A stretch of DNA of 56,847 nt, taken from the NCBI GenBank assembly GCA_020859845.1, contig JAJBVL010000048.1, forward strand, positions 1 through 56,847, read 5' to 3'. The notes beneath the pieces were generated by a model. The model worked only from the letters and a program-made list of their open reading frames with translations. It was not told the origin of the DNA and ran no database searches. This document shows, piece by piece, positions 43,245 to 54,076 of the stretch. The translations under genes and the position numbers were made by a program. Origin of the DNA: Bacteroidales bacterium. Its GTDB lineage: Bacteria; Bacteroidota; Bacteroidia; Bacteroidales; Muribaculaceae. Numbering within the stretch: the first letter of the stretch is position 1; each line of letters starts with the position of its first letter.

Positions 43245-44738
43245 TTAGCGAATGATGCGCTTGCTCACCTTCGTGCCCTCTTTTATGATATAGAGGCCCG
43301 ATGTGGGATTCATAACGCGTACACCTTGGAGATTGTAGTATTCTACTGAGCCCTCGATAATATCATTGGTTATCGATGTGATACCCGTAGAGGTGGTATA
43401 GTCCCAATAAACATTCACATAGTAGCTACTGCCATAGCCTGAGATGTAGGGCTGCACACAGAAGTATGCGTAGTTGTTCCACACACCATCGCCATCCTCG
43501 ATAGCTGCATTAGGCGTATAACTTGTGTAGCTGCCATACAGCGCATCGTAGACATACAGATATACGCTCTGACCTTCGGCAGTCTTCATGTAGATATATT
43601 TATAATCGCCATTCATTGAGGTCTCGATGACAAGGACGGTATTGTCGTCGGTCAGTGTAAAGGCCACATTGTCGCGAGTATAAGCATCTCCCATAAAGTC
43701 GTTGATACGATATGAGCCATCGGGACAAGCATAGAGCGTAGCCTCCACCGTATCCTCAGCCACTACCTTGGCATCGTAGGCCACTACGGGTGTAGGCAGA
43801 GTGTTCCACGTGAGAGTCATGGCTTCGGTGGACGAAGAAGAGAAGTCGGCCACATAGAGCAGAGCCTCATCATACCATACAGCGCCGTCCTCAAGATCCC
43901 GATGATCCGTGTAGGCATAACCATCGTAGACGTATGCTCCAAGCCAAGAGGCCTCATCGCCGCTATAGTCGACGGCATAGTAGACCATCTTATACTCTGT
44001 GCCGTCATTCTCATAGGAGTCGTAGCCACTGATAAGATTGAGCTTTCCATCAACGAGCTCAAAGCCGAGGGTCACATCTTGATAATAGATGGTCTTATCG
44101 GCGTTCCATCCCGGCTGTCCCCAAGGATTGGAGAGGGTATACGTGCCATAGTTGGTGAGAGCGATTTCTACTGGAGTCTCCACTCCTGAGAGCGTGGCCA
44201 AGCCATCGTCGTAGGTCTCTACAGCCACGGCAGGCTCTGCTTCATCATCCTCAGCCGAAGCATACCACTTGACGGTCACGTAGCCTTTGTCGTAGCAAGT
44301 CTGGGTAGAATATTGATAGAGATAGACATAAAACTTGAAGGCATGGTTGTAGTCGTCCTCGCCAAGTTCAGCTATATATTCCGAAGGATAGGAAGTGGAG
44401 GTCAGCGACATGTAAAGATAATCGCGGTCGTCCATCGAGGAGGTCTCTCCCTGCTTCATATACACATAAAGAGTACTGGCATCGAGCGTCAGCGAGTTGT
44501 CGGAGGTGATTGACACTGTCAGAGTAGGGCCATAAAGAAACTCTGATTGGTCGGAGTCGAGATATCCAGCCTCGCCAAAGAGTCCAGTGATAGTATACGT
44601 GCCATCGAGAGCGCGTGTCATAGTTGCCGTCGATGCAGTGTAGGCCACGTCGCTTTCCACCACAGCGTCAAATGTCTTGTCGGCATAAGCTGCAATGCTG
44701 CAGGTAGCTGCCAGCAGAAGAGTAAAGATTTTTTTCAT
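43245..44738 (-). CDS. Secreted three-repeat beta-rich protein with C-terminal sorting tail
   Basis: 497 residues from ATG 44738; an upstream open extension to 44846 is rejected because the promoter box is at 44777-44784 and the signal peptide (KKIFTLLLAATCSIAAYA) begins here. The mature protein is three related blocks of about 140-150 residues (about 21-160, 172-312 and 318-470). Each has a GTY or GSY turn, a glycine-containing loop, a hydrophobic strand pair and a closing Trp strand (VKWYAS, LTWNTLP, VYWDYTT). The C-terminus (VEYYNLQGVRVMNP, then GLYIIKEGTKVSKRIIR) is a clear type IX sorting-like tail. It is tyrosine- and acid-rich, with no enzyme motif. Its function is unknown. Confidence 0.82.
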   Translation of the reverse strand: MKKIFTLLLAATCSIAAYADKTFDAVVESDVAYTASTATMTRALDGTYTITGLFGEAGYLDSDQSEFLYGPTLTVSITSDNSLTLDASTLYVYMKQGETSSMDDRDYLYMSLTSTSYPSEYIAELGEDDYNHAFKFYVYLYQYSTQTCYDKGYVTVKWYASAEDDEAEPAVAVETYDDGLATLSGVETPVEIALTNYGTYTLSNPWGQPGWNADKTIYYQDVTLGFELVDGKLNLISGYDSYENDGTEYKMVYYAVDYSGDEASWLGAYVYDGYAYTDHRDLEDGAVWYDEALLYVADFSSSSTEAMTLTWNTLPTPVVAYDAKVVAEDTVEATLYACPDGSYRINDFMGDAYTRDNVAFTLTDDNTVLVIETSMNGDYKYIYMKTAEGQSVYLYVYDALYGSYTSYTPNAAIEDGDGVWNNYAYFCVQPYISGYGSSYYVNVYWDYTTSTGITSITNDIIEGSVEYYNLQGVRVMNPTSGLYIIKEGTKVSKRIIR

Positions 44739-44776
44739 ACGCGTATTTAAGGTTGGTGAGTAAGCATAATGATATG

Positions 44777-44784
44777 CAAATATA
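44777..44784 (-). promoter_or_regulatory. -7 box (TATATTTG) of the three-repeat gene
   Basis: The minus strand reads TATATTTG, 38 nt before the ATG at 44738. No -33 TTTG is seen at the usual spacing. The other 44739-44892 sequence, between this gene and yidC, holds nothing else clear. Confidence 0.5.
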
Positions 44785-44892
44785 CTCTTTTTTCTCATAA
44801 AAATAAAGATGCTCATCCCGAAACACCTAAATTTCTGGATGAGCACCTTGAAATTATATATCTACCGGCCTATGAAGAGAGGCCTCGGGGGA

Positions 44893-46992
44893 TTAGCGTT
44901 TGCCCTTGGCGCGCTGACGCTCTTGCTCGCGGAGGAGCGCTTGTTGACGCTTCTGAGCCTCCTCAAGACGAGCCATAAAGCCACTCTTCTTTTTGGGCTT
45001 CTTGGCGTTTTCGCGCATCTTGGCACGCATCTTCTCCTCGCTGATGCAGCGACGAAAGATGTAGGTCTGCACGATGGTGATAAGCAGCGACAGGAAGTAA
45101 TAGTAGCTAAGACCGGCTGCGTAGTTGTTGAAGAACACTAAGAACATCACCGGCATCAGATACATCATCCACTTCATACCCGGCATGGTGTTGTTGCTTG
45201 CCTGGCTCTGCATGGTGATACGAGTGTAGATAATGTTGACCACGGTCATCAACAGACAGAAGAGGCTGATATGGTTGCCAAACGTGCTTGATATAAGGGG
45301 AATATTGGTGGTCCAGCTGACAATGGCATCGGGAGCCGAGAGATCCTTGGCCCACAAGAACGACTGCCCGCGCAGCTCAATAGCCGAGGGGAAGAAGTTG
45401 AACATCGCCACCAGGATAGGCAGCTGGAGCAGCATGGGCAGACACCCTGAGAAGGGACTTGCCCCTGCGCGGCTATAGAGAGCCATGGTCTCTTGTTGAC
45501 GCTTCATGGCGTTTTCATTGCCAGGATAGCGCTCGTTGATTTCCTGTATCTCGGGCTGCAAGAGGCGCATCTTGGCTTGCGAGATATAGCTCTTGTAGGT
45601 GAATGGGAAGATGATGAGCTTGATAAATATGGTGAGGAGCAAGATTATGATGCCATAGCTCTTGATAAAACCGCCAAAGAAGTCGAATACAGGGATTACT
45701 ATCAGCTGATTGATCCAGCGGAAGAGGGTCCAGCCAAGAGGCACGAGATTGGTCAAGTGGAGATTTTCCTCGGGCACTATCTGATGCTGGAGGTCGGAGA
45801 GAAGCGGATAGGAGTTGGGACCGAAGAAGAAGGTGAAGCTGGCAGGATTGGCCAACGTAGAGCTATAATCCACCGTTGCTTGAGTGTCAAACTCCTTGAG
45901 GAAGTTCATATCGTTCTCGAGCACCTCGCTATCAAAGACAGCCGATGTGAAATTGGTCTGCGGCACGATAAGAGCCGAGAAGAACTGGTTTTTATAAGCT
46001 ATCCACTTCACGCGCTCGTTGACCTCCTTGCGCTGCGAAGAGCCTTCTTTAAGGTTTTCAACATCGCCGTTGATAAACATATAATAGAGGGCACTGTTGC
46101 GCTCCTCAAACATGCGGCCAGCCTCGTTGCGCGCCATCTTCTGGTGCCAGGAGAAGTCCATCGTGGCCACGCTGCTGGGGATCACCGTCTGCATACCCTC
46201 TTGCAGGATATCCATCTTAACGAGATAGCCTGTGGAAGGGAGTGTATAGCGTATGCCCCACCGGGCTCCATCGCCAAGGTCAAGAAGCATTGTGATGGTA
46301 GAGTCGTTTTCCTGCACGGGCGTGAAGTAAAACTCGCTGGTCTCAAAGCGCTGGGTAGCAGTGGTGAGAGTGAAGCTATACATATCGATGTCGGGAGCCA
46401 TCAGCTGCACCTGAGTGCTGTCATACGTCTTATACTCCTTGAGCAATGCACGCGAGATGACACCGCCCTTGGTTGAGAAATCGAGAGCAAGCTTTTCATT
46501 CTCGAGCCTCAACGTCTTCTCCTCGCCGTAGAGATGACGCGAGAAGCCTTGGTAGCGTGCCACAGATGCCAATACGCCCTTAAGAGTAGCCACGGCCTTA
46601 GTAGCTGTAGCCACAGGAAGGTCATCGCTTGGTCCTGTCAAGAGTTGGGAGAGGCTGACATTAGTGTTGCCCACAGCTACGGAGCCTTGCAGCAAGCCGT
46701 CGCGTGTGAGCTGAAGGGTAGCTTTGTCGGTGGCGAGGGTTGTCACGCCGCTCACGCTATCCATCACTCCATACTGGCTGATGGTGGAGGCTATAATCTT
46801 ACGTTCGGCCTCGCTGATGGTGTCGACGGTTATCACGGCCTCGCTCGTAGCCTCCTGAAGACGCTCGGCGGCTTGCTGCTCAGCGGCTTGACGCCGGGCT
46901 GCCAACTCGGCTTCAGAGGGCTGATTGAGCCACATGAAACCTATTATCACTGCGCCCATCAGAAGGGCGCCTATAAGGGTGTTTTTATCCAA
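44893..46992 (-). CDS. yidC: Membrane protein insertase YidC
   Basis: 699 residues from TTG 46992. The N-terminus then reads DKNTLIGALLMGAVIIGF after the initiator, the usual Bacteroidetes YidC start. An ATG at 47055 would add 21 Pro/Gln/Asn-rich residues and overlap pyrG. A large periplasmic domain (about 50-370) is followed by the conserved insertase core: FGGFIKSYGIIILLLTIFIK, YKSYISQAKMRLLQPEIQEI, SPFSGCLPMLLQLPILVAMF and PGMKWMMYLMPVMFLVFFNN, then a Lys/Arg-rich tail (KKPKKKSG, RQRAKGKR) that likely contacts ribosomes. It follows pyrG by 40 nt. Confidence 0.95.
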   Translation of the reverse strand: MDKNTLIGALLMGAVIIGFMWLNQPSEAELAARRQAAEQQAAERLQEATSEAVITVDTISEAERKIIASTISQYGVMDSVSGVTTLATDKATLQLTRDGLLQGSVAVGNTNVSLSQLLTGPSDDLPVATATKAVATLKGVLASVARYQGFSRHLYGEEKTLRLENEKLALDFSTKGGVISRALLKEYKTYDSTQVQLMAPDIDMYSFTLTTATQRFETSEFYFTPVQENDSTITMLLDLGDGARWGIRYTLPSTGYLVKMDILQEGMQTVIPSSVATMDFSWHQKMARNEAGRMFEERNSALYYMFINGDVENLKEGSSQRKEVNERVKWIAYKNQFFSALIVPQTNFTSAVFDSEVLENDMNFLKEFDTQATVDYSSTLANPASFTFFFGPNSYPLLSDLQHQIVPEENLHLTNLVPLGWTLFRWINQLIVIPVFDFFGGFIKSYGIIILLLTIFIKLIIFPFTYKSYISQAKMRLLQPEIQEINERYPGNENAMKRQQETMALYSRAGASPFSGCLPMLLQLPILVAMFNFFPSAIELRGQSFLWAKDLSAPDAIVSWTTNIPLISSTFGNHISLFCLLMTVVNIIYTRITMQSQASNNTMPGMKWMMYLMPVMFLVFFNNYAAGLSYYYFLSLLITIVQTYIFRRCISEEKMRAKMRENAKKPKKKSGFMARLEEAQKRQQALLREQERQRAKGKR

Positions 46993-47032
46993 AGTGTAAG
47001 AGGGGGGGATGGAGGTTGTGGGTGGTTGATTA

Positions 47033-48711
<1,679 letters not shown>

Positions 48712-48821
48712 ATTAAATCCTTGACCCTTTACCTCATTCCCCCTTTAGAGAACAACCAATCAAAGATTTTCAACCATTTCTTCTCGCCACGCGTTTTTTC
48801 TTTACCAACCAAAGAATCAAG

Positions 48822-49586
48822 ATGAGGGATATAGGTCAACATACAAGGCAAGATATCTATCGAGTGTGCAACACGGTGATACTGGTGTTGTCGCTTCTCC
48901 TCATCATTTTTATCTCCATCGACACCTTTCGCAACATCCCCTTTCTGGAGGATGATGCCTACATGACCTTTCAACTCTGGGTATGTATAGCTTTTATCAC
49001 CGACTTCTTTCTTGAACTATGGCTGGCTCCCGTCAAAAGCTCTTATATCAAGCAACGCATACTCTTCTTCCTACTCTCCATTCCCTATCTCAACATTATC
49101 CATTGGCTTCATATTTACTTGCCTCCAGATGCTCTCTACTTTGTGAGGTTCATACCCTTAGCGCGCGGTGCGTTGGCGCTGTCCATTGTGGTGGGATATC
49201 TCTCAAGCAATAAGATAACAAGCATCTTCGCCTCATATCTCGTGATACTCCTGGCATCGGTATATTTTGGCGCTCTCATCGTTCTTGAGCGCGAACATAC
49301 CGTCAACCCTCAAATCCCCGACTTCGGCATGGCCTTGTGGGTGACCTGCATGAACTGTACCACTCTGGGATGTGATGTCTACCCGGTGACAGTGGCCGGC
49401 AAGATAGTAGTGGCAGTGCTTTCCTGTATGGGGATGATGATGTTTCCGCTCTTCACAGTGTATATCACCAATCTGATGCGCAGGATGAGAATCAAAGCCA
49501 CCACAATAAATAAGCCTTCTGAAATAAATAAGCCTTCTGACGCCAATGTCGACGCCAAAAGGCCTACTCATAATAATTTGGGTTGA
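48822..49586 (+). CDS. Voltage-gated-channel-like protein with altered pore filter
   Basis: 254 residues with six predicted helices, as in voltage-gated cation channels: S1 (about 15-34), S2 (45-65), S3 (75-95), an S4-like Arg-containing helix (FVRFIPLARGALALSIVVGYL), S5 and S6 (VVAVLSCMGMMMFPLFTVYI). The pore loop between S5 and S6 reads CTTLGCDVYPVT (about 179-190). Potassium channels have TTVGYGDVYP; here GYG is replaced by GC, one residue short, so K+ selectivity as known is unlikely. The C-terminus has a 17-nt direct repeat (INKPS twice). Function is uncertain: channel with other selectivity, or non-conducting. It diverges from pyrG; I see no clear promoter in 48712-48821. Confidence 0.78.
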   Translation: MRDIGQHTRQDIYRVCNTVILVLSLLLIIFISIDTFRNIPFLEDDAYMTFQLWVCIAFITDFFLELWLAPVKSSYIKQRILFFLLSIPYLNIIHWLHIYLPPDALYFVRFIPLARGALALSIVVGYLSSNKITSIFASYLVILLASVYFGALIVLEREHTVNPQIPDFGMALWVTCMNCTTLGCDVYPVTVAGKIVVAVLSCMGMMMFPLFTVYITNLMRRMRIKATTINKPSEINKPSDANVDAKRPTHNNLG

Positions 49587-49589
49587 TAT

Positions 49590-49618
49590 AGCCTTGGCAG
49601 GAGGAGAGCCAAAGGGCT
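49590..49618. terminator. Imperfect hairpin between converging channel and frr genes
   Basis: AGCCTTGGC and GCCAAAGGGCT form an imperfect stem between the stops of the channel gene and frr. No T run; weak. Confidence 0.3.
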
Positions 49619-49627
49619 AAGGAGTCA

Positions 49628-50185
49628 TTATACTGTGAGAATCTCTTTTTCCTTTGCTGCAAAGAGATCGTCGATTTTCTTGAGATACTTATCGTGGAGC
49701 TTCTGCACGGAGGCTTCGGCATCCTTCTCTACGTCCTCGGCCATACCTTTCTTAACAGCCTTCTTCAGACCTTCGATAGCATCGCGACGCGCATTGCGCA
49801 CCGACACCTTGGCTTGCTCGGCCTCGGCCTTCGACTGCTTTACGAGCTGCTTACGGCGATCTTCGGTCAATGGAGGGATGGATATACGTATCACCTCGCC
49901 GTTGTTCTCGGGCATGATACCCAAGGGGGAGTTGATGATGGCCTTTTCTATCTCCTTAAACATGGCTTTCTCCCAGGGGGTGATGGTGATGGTGCGAGCA
50001 TCGGGCACCACGATATTAGCCACATTTGAGATAGGCGCCTTGCTACCATAGTAGTCGACGCGTATCGTGTCGAGAATCTTGGGGTTGGCTTTGCCGGCTC
50101 GGATATGAGCCAAGGCCTCATCGAGATAGGCCACGGCCATCTCCATCTTTTCTTCTGCTGGATCGAGATAATCTTTTACTTCCAT
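49628..50185 (-). CDS. frr: Ribosome recycling factor
   Basis: 185 residues from ATG 50185, the normal RRF length; the longer frame to 50296 covers the end of pyrH and is not used. RRF with EF-G splits ribosomes after termination. Domain I helices and the small domain II ([38 protein letters not shown]) and [18 protein letters not shown] are typical. It follows pyrH by 16 nt; pyrH-frr is a common pair. Confidence 0.95.
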   Translation of the reverse strand: MEVKDYLDPAEEKMEMAVAYLDEALAHIRAGKANPKILDTIRVDYYGSKAPISNVANIVVPDARTITITPWEKAMFKEIEKAIINSPLGIMPENNGEVIRISIPPLTEDRRKQLVKQSKAEAEQAKVSVRNARRDAIEGLKKAVKKGMAEDVEKDAEASVQKLHDKYLKKIDDLFAAKEKEILTV

Positions 50186-50201
50186 GGGTATTATTGAGTT
50201 G

Positions 50202-50909
50202 TTAAGGGTGAACAATTGTACCGATGGGCTCGCCCGACACCACCTTAAGTAGATTGCCAGGAGTGTCCATATCAAAGACGATGATGGGGAGGCCATTTTC
50301 TTTACACAGAGCGGTAGCCGTAAGATCCATCACCTTGAGGCCACGATTGTAGACTTCATCGTAGCTAATATCGTCAAACTTGGTAGCCGTTGGATCTTTC
50401 TCAGGATCGGCGGTGTAGATGCCATCCACGCGAGTGCCTTTGAGCATCACGTCGGCCCTTACCTCTATGCCACGAAGGGCGCTGCCAGTATCGGTGGTGA
50501 AGAAGGGATTGCCTGTGCCACCAGCCAAGATAGCCACATAGCCTTGATTGAGGGCCTCAATAGCGCGAGTGTTGCTGTAGTGTTCTCCAATAGGAAACAT
50601 ATTGATGGCTGTAAACACGCGTGCTGGCTGCCCTATGCTCTCAAGAGCTGAGCTGAGAGCCAATGAGTTGATGACGGTGGCAAGCATACCCATTTGGTCG
50701 CCTTTCACACGGTCAAAACCCTTGGCAGCGCCCGACAGGCCACGGAAGATGTTGCCGCCGCCTATTACGATAGCCACTTGCACACCGCTTTGGGCGATGG
50801 CCTTTATCTGCTCAGCATATTGGGCCAAGCGCGTAGAGTCAATGCCATGGCCTTGACCAGCTGCTAGCGATTCGCCGCTAAGTTTAAGTAAGATACGAGA
50901 GTATTTCAT
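50202..50909 (-). CDS. pyrH: Uridylate kinase
   Basis: 235 residues. It phosphorylates UMP to UDP; bacterial UMP kinases are hexamers of the amino acid kinase fold. [54 protein letters not shown] and [13 protein letters not shown] are diagnostic. The ATG at 50909 directly abuts the heptamer repeat that fills the gap after ribE. Confidence 0.96.
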   Translation of the reverse strand: MKYSRILLKLSGESLAAGQGHGIDSTRLAQYAEQIKAIAQSGVQVAIVIGGGNIFRGLSGAAKGFDRVKGDQMGMLATVINSLALSSALESIGQPARVFTAINMFPIGEHYSNTRAIEALNQGYVAILAGGTGNPFFTTDTGSALRGIEVRADVMLKGTRVDGIYTADPEKDPTATKFDDISYDEVYNRGLKVMDLTATALCKENGLPIIVFDMDTPGNLLKVVSGEPIGTIVHP

Positions 50910-50910
50910 A

Positions 50911-50966
50911 AGTCAAAAGTCAAAAGTCAAAAGTCAAAAGTCAAGAGTCAAAAGTCAAGAGTCAAA
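50911..50966 (-). repeat. Eight AGTCAAA heptamers between ribE and pyrH
   Basis: On the plus strand AGTCAAA (x4), AGTCAAG, AGTCAAA, AGTCAAG, AGTCAAA, each exactly 7 nt, 50911-50966. It fills the gap from the ribE stop (50971) to the pyrH start (50909); in gene direction it reads TTTGACT. Confidence 0.95.
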
Positions 50967-50970
50967 GGTA

Positions 50971-51576
50971 TTAGGAGAGGGAGGAGAGACGAGCCAAGTA
51001 TTTACCGATGATGTCAAACTCAATGTTGACCACCGTGCCAGGCTCGATAGTCTTAAAGTTGGTGTGCTCAAAGGTGTAGGGAATAATAGCCACGCGGAAG
51101 CTGTCACGCTCGCTATCGCATACCGTGAGGCTCACTCCATTGACAGTCACCGACCCCTTTTCAACAGTGACATATCCGCGACGCGCCATCTCTAAAGGCA
51201 CGTCGTAGCTAAACTTATAGTAGCGGCTACCTTCTACCTCCTCTACCTCTTCACACACAGCTGTGCAGTCTACATGACCTTGCACAATGTGGCCGTCAAG
51301 ACGTCCGTCCATCTTCATAGAACGTTCGAGATTGACAAGGTCGCCCTCCTTTAGGAGTCCTAAATTGCTGCGCTCAAGAGTCTCTTGGATGGCCGTGACG
51401 GTATACGTGCCATCCTCTGAGAGGGCTACCACGGTAAGACACACGCCATTGTGGCTCACTGACTGATCTATCTTAAGCTCATCGGTAAACGAGCAACTGA
51501 GCGTAAGATGAAGATTGCCTTCATCTTTTACGGCACCTACCACGAGGGCCGCTTCTTCTACTATTCCAGAAAACAC
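50971..51576 (-). CDS. ribE: Riboflavin synthase, alpha chain
   Basis: 201 residues. It dismutates two 6,7-dimethyl-8-ribityllumazines to riboflavin. Two lumazine-binding repeats, about 1-95 (MFSGIVEEAALVV, SHNGVCLTVVAL) and 96-190 (GHIVQGHVDCTAVC, VNGVSLTVCD, IIPYTFEHTNF), are the family hallmark. It lies after tRNA-Arg and before pyrH on the minus strand. Confidence 0.95.
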   Translation of the reverse strand: MFSGIVEEAALVVGAVKDEGNLHLTLSCSFTDELKIDQSVSHNGVCLTVVALSEDGTYTVTAIQETLERSNLGLLKEGDLVNLERSMKMDGRLDGHIVQGHVDCTAVCEEVEEVEGSRYYKFSYDVPLEMARRGYVTVEKGSVTVNGVSLTVCDSERDSFRVAIIPYTFEHTNFKTIEPGTVVNIEFDIIGKYLARLSSLS

Positions 51577-51618
51577 GGGTAAAGTTGTTGGGGTTGTTGG
51601 AGTTGGTAAAGTCGGTTG

Positions 51619-51690
51619 TACCCCGGAGCAGAATCGAACTGCTATCTAAGGTTTAGGAAACCTCTATTCTATCCGTTGAACTACCGGGGC
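51619..51690 (-). tRNA. tRNA-Arg(CCT)
   Basis: The minus-strand sequence folds as a cloverleaf: acceptor GCCCCGG with CCGGGGT, anticodon stem GAGGT/ACCTT around loop TTCCTAA with anticodon CCT, and T-arm GCAGTTCGATTCTGC. The discriminator is A; CCA is not encoded. It decodes AGG. Confidence 0.93.
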
Positions 51691-51696
51691 GGGTTA

Positions 51697-51731
51697 AGTC
51701 TTAAGTCAAAAGTCTTAAGTCAAGAGTCAAA
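51697..51731 (-). repeat. Five heptamers in the tRNA-Arg leader
   Basis: On the plus strand AGTCTTA, AGTCAAA, AGTCTTA, AGTCAAG, AGTCAAA, each 7 nt, between the promoter (51752-51783) and the tRNA 5' end (51690). Same family as the ribE-pyrH repeat and in the same orientation. Confidence 0.88.
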
Positions 51732-51751
51732 AGTGTGGCTCTTGATTGGTG

Positions 51752-51783
51752 CAAAGGTAAGGTTTATTTGCGAGAAAGACAAA
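51752..51783 (-). promoter_or_regulatory. Promoter of tRNA-Arg (and perhaps ribE)
   Basis: On the minus strand TTTG (51783-51780), 20 nt, TACCTTTG (51759-51752). The -33 element lies inside the last codons of folA. Confidence 0.62.
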
Positions 51784-52258
51784 TGTAGCGGTAAGATAGG
51801 CCCGAAACAGGGTCGCTTTCCCACTCCGTAGAGTCTACTTCCTGCCATTGTGAAGGCTCAATAACGGGAAACCTCACTTCAGCTGCTGGATATTCAGCAT
51901 CCACTTCAGTGAGATACAGACGCTGGGCGCGTGGCATCATCTGCTCATATATCTGTCCCCCTCCTATTATCATCACCTCCTCGGCATCGGAGGTGAGTTC
52001 TAAGGCTTCATCGAGACTTCCTACGGTCTCAGCCCCCGGTGCCTTGAAACCTTGCCCGCTCACTATGATATTACGACGCCCGGGGAGAGCACCTTTTGGA
52101 AGCGACTTAAAGGTGTTGGTGCCCATAATAATAGGCTTACCCATCGTCAAGGCCTTAAAGTGGCGCATATCGGCCGAGATGTGGAAAGGCATCCCACCCC
52201 CCTGCCCTATGGCTCTATCGCGAGCCACAGCCACTATCATACTAATCGTAGGAGTCAT
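51764..52258 (-). CDS. folA: Dihydrofolate reductase
   Basis: 164 residues. It reduces dihydrofolate with [26 protein letters not shown] is the N-terminal strand and Met20-type loop, then [21 protein letters not shown] and [11 protein letters not shown], with a late [15 protein letters not shown]. It overlaps thyA by 4 nt (ATGA), the functional pair: thymidylate synthase makes the dihydrofolate that FolA recycles. Confidence 0.95.
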   Translation of the reverse strand: MTPTISMIVAVARDRAIGQGGGMPFHISADMRHFKALTMGKPIIMGTNTFKSLPKGALPGRRNIIVSGQGFKAPGAETVGSLDEALELTSDAEEVMIIGGGQIYEQMMPRAQRLYLTEVDAEYPAAEVRFPVIEPSQWQEVDSTEWESDPVSGLSYRYICLSRK

Positions 52259-53049
52259 ACGGCAACAGGCGCTGAGATATGAGGATGAGGATTATAATCT
52301 TCAAGATGAAAGTCTTCGTAGCGGAAATCCTCTATATTTTTCACCTCGGGATTGAGCTCCATGCGTGGCAGCGGACGAGGCTCGCGCCGTAGCTGCTCCT
52401 CTACCTGATTGAAGTGGTTGAGATAGATATGAGCGTCGCCAAAAGTATGGATAAAATCTCCGGCCTCAAGATTGCATACTTGAGCCACCATCATCAGAAG
52501 CAACGAGTAGGAAGCTATATTGAATGGCACACCTAAGAAGCAGTCGGCGCTACGCTGATAAAGCTGTAGACTCAAGCGGCCACGGGCCACATAAAACTGA
52601 AAGAATGCATGACACGGAGGCAGACGCATCTCATCAAGTTGACCCACGTTCCACGAACATACGATGATACGTCGAGATTCGGGATTAGTCTTTATAGTGT
52701 GGATTGCCTCTTTGAGTTGGTCGATAGCTCCTCCTTTATAGTCGGGCCATGCACGCCACTGCTTTCCATATATAGGTCCCAGGTCGCCGTTCTCATCAGC
52801 CCACTCATTCCATATCCTCACTCCGTTGTCTTGCAGATACTTCACATTGGTATCCCCTTTGATAAACCACAGGAGCTCATGAATGATGGAGCGTAAATGG
52901 AGTTTTTTGGTGGTCAATAGAGGGAAACCATCAGCGAGGTTAAACCTCATTTGATAGCCAAAGATGGAGCGGGTGCCTGTACCTGTGCGGTCGCCTTTGT
53001 CCACACCATGGTCCATTATCGTCTTTAGAAGGTCTAAGTAGGGTCGCAT
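52255..53049 (-). CDS. thyA: Thymidylate synthase ThyA
   Basis: 264 residues, the ThyA standard length. It methylates dUMP to dTMP using methylene-tetrahydrofolate. [19 protein letters not shown] (phosphate Arg), [20 protein letters not shown], the nucleophile Cys in [12 protein letters not shown] and [19 protein letters not shown] are diagnostic. Its start lies 16 nt inside the polyferredoxin gene and its end overlaps folA, so all three are probably co-transcribed. Confidence 0.97.
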   Translation of the reverse strand: MRPYLDLLKTIMDHGVDKGDRTGTGTRSIFGYQMRFNLADGFPLLTTKKLHLRSIIHELLWFIKGDTNVKYLQDNGVRIWNEWADENGDLGPIYGKQWRAWPDYKGGAIDQLKEAIHTIKTNPESRRIIVCSWNVGQLDEMRLPPCHAFFQFYVARGRLSLQLYQRSADCFLGVPFNIASYSLLLMMVAQVCNLEAGDFIHTFGDAHIYLNHFNQVEEQLRREPRPLPRMELNPEVKNIEDFRYEDFHLEDYNPHPHISAPVAV

Positions 53050-54020
53050 ATCGAGGGATTGTCAGTTTTGGAAGCGGATTGTTGGGTATTGTTGGTGCTT
53101 GAGGCTCCTCCACCACATTGGTTGGCGGTAGTGAGGCCCGAAATCTTTTGCATCATAGGGATGGATAGCTGCTTGCGGCGCGGTGTGTAATGGATAGCAT
53201 CGTTAGGACACACGTTGATACAGTTGAAACAATTGATACACCGGCTGCCATCCACCACGTGGTCAATCAAGTCGAGACACTCGGCTTTGCATACGTTTTC
53301 ACACCGTCGACACTGGATGCATTTATCTGTATCAATCTCTATCTGGAATATTGCAAAACGGCTGATAAAGCCAAGCGTGGTACCCACCGGGCAGATGGCA
53401 TTACACACTATTCGCCCTTTGCGCCAAGCAGCTTGGGCAATAGCAAGAAGAAGGACTATTGCCACTCCAATCGACATGACTGAGACAGTGGCCACATTCA
53501 CTCCAGCGGCTGTCCACCATTGTCGGTTGTCGTAATGAGGGTCAGGCACAAATCCTATGAGGGTGTAAAGAGGGCGTAGTAGGCTCTCATCTATTCGCGC
53601 CCATACAGCATATGGATCTAGCAAAGTGGCCACTATGAAATATCCTCCCATCAAGCACACCAATGTGACTACCAAGGCCGAATAGCGCAGATGATTGAGC
53701 GGACGTGAGTAATGGTAGGTGGAACGCATAGTGGTGGAACCACGACGCGACATAATATCCATAAACGTACCCAGGGGACATACCGTGGAGCAATACACGC
53801 GCCCAAATATCAGAGTGACAATTAGCCACATGATGAATACGTAAAGGCTAAACACCATGGCAGTCTGGATCAATTGGAGCGATTCGAGCCACTCTGCCAC
53901 TACCGGTATCATCAAGGGAATGCCCACAAGGCCACATGTGATGGCATAGAAAACCACCACCGACACTATTATTCGCCCTATTCTTAGGGTTTTAGCTGTA
54001 GCTTTGCCATGACCACTCAT
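53034..54020 (-). CDS. Membrane-bound 4Fe-4S polyferredoxin (NapH/YccM-like)
   Basis: 328 residues. About five membrane helices, with two Cys pairs at membrane edges ([14 protein letters not shown] and [13 protein letters not shown]), are followed by a ferredoxin domain of two CxxCxxCxxxC clusters: [11 protein letters not shown] and [11 protein letters not shown]. It is of the NapH/YccM/CcoG-like group that passes electrons at the inner membrane. The C-terminal ~30 residues are Ser/Thr/Asn/Gln-rich. The partner is unknown; it overlaps thyA by 16 nt but a functional link is not evident. It has its own -7 box. Confidence 0.85.
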   Translation of the reverse strand: MSGHGKATAKTLRIGRIIVSVVVFYAITCGLVGIPLMIPVVAEWLESLQLIQTAMVFSLYVFIMWLIVTLIFGRVYCSTVCPLGTFMDIMSRRGSTTMRSTYHYSRPLNHLRYSALVVTLVCLMGGYFIVATLLDPYAVWARIDESLLRPLYTLIGFVPDPHYDNRQWWTAAGVNVATVSVMSIGVAIVLLLAIAQAAWRKGRIVCNAICPVGTTLGFISRFAIFQIEIDTDKCIQCRRCENVCKAECLDLIDHVVDGSRCINCFNCINVCPNDAIHYTPRRKQLSIPMMQKISGLTTANQCGGGASSTNNTQQSASKTDNPSICDPT

Positions 54021-54051
54021 CGCCTTGCGAGTAGATTAGTTTCTTTACCCA

Positions 54052-54059
54052 CAAAGTTA
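54052..54059 (-). promoter_or_regulatory. -7 box (TAACTTTG) of the polyferredoxin-thyA-folA run
   Basis: The minus strand reads TAACTTTG, 31 nt before the ATG at 54020. A near -33 element (ATTG at about 54081-54078) lies at 18-19 nt. Confidence 0.5.
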
Positions 54060-54076
54060 CAAAATACTTTTTATAA

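Noticed and set aside
44739-44846. Extra 36 N-terminal residues on the three-repeat protein
   Set aside because: They precede the signal peptide and span the -7 box at 44777-44784.
45493-46476. Long plus-strand frame (327 codons) opposite yidC
   Set aside because: Antisense shadow of the YidC periplasmic domain; Leu/Gly/Glu-rich with no recognisable motif.
50911-50966. CRISPR array
   Set aside because: Units are 7 nt with no spacers; it is a simple tandem repeat, as are the other repeats in the window.
51619-51690. tRNA-Arg as an integration site
   Set aside because: No integrase or duplicated tRNA end is present near it.
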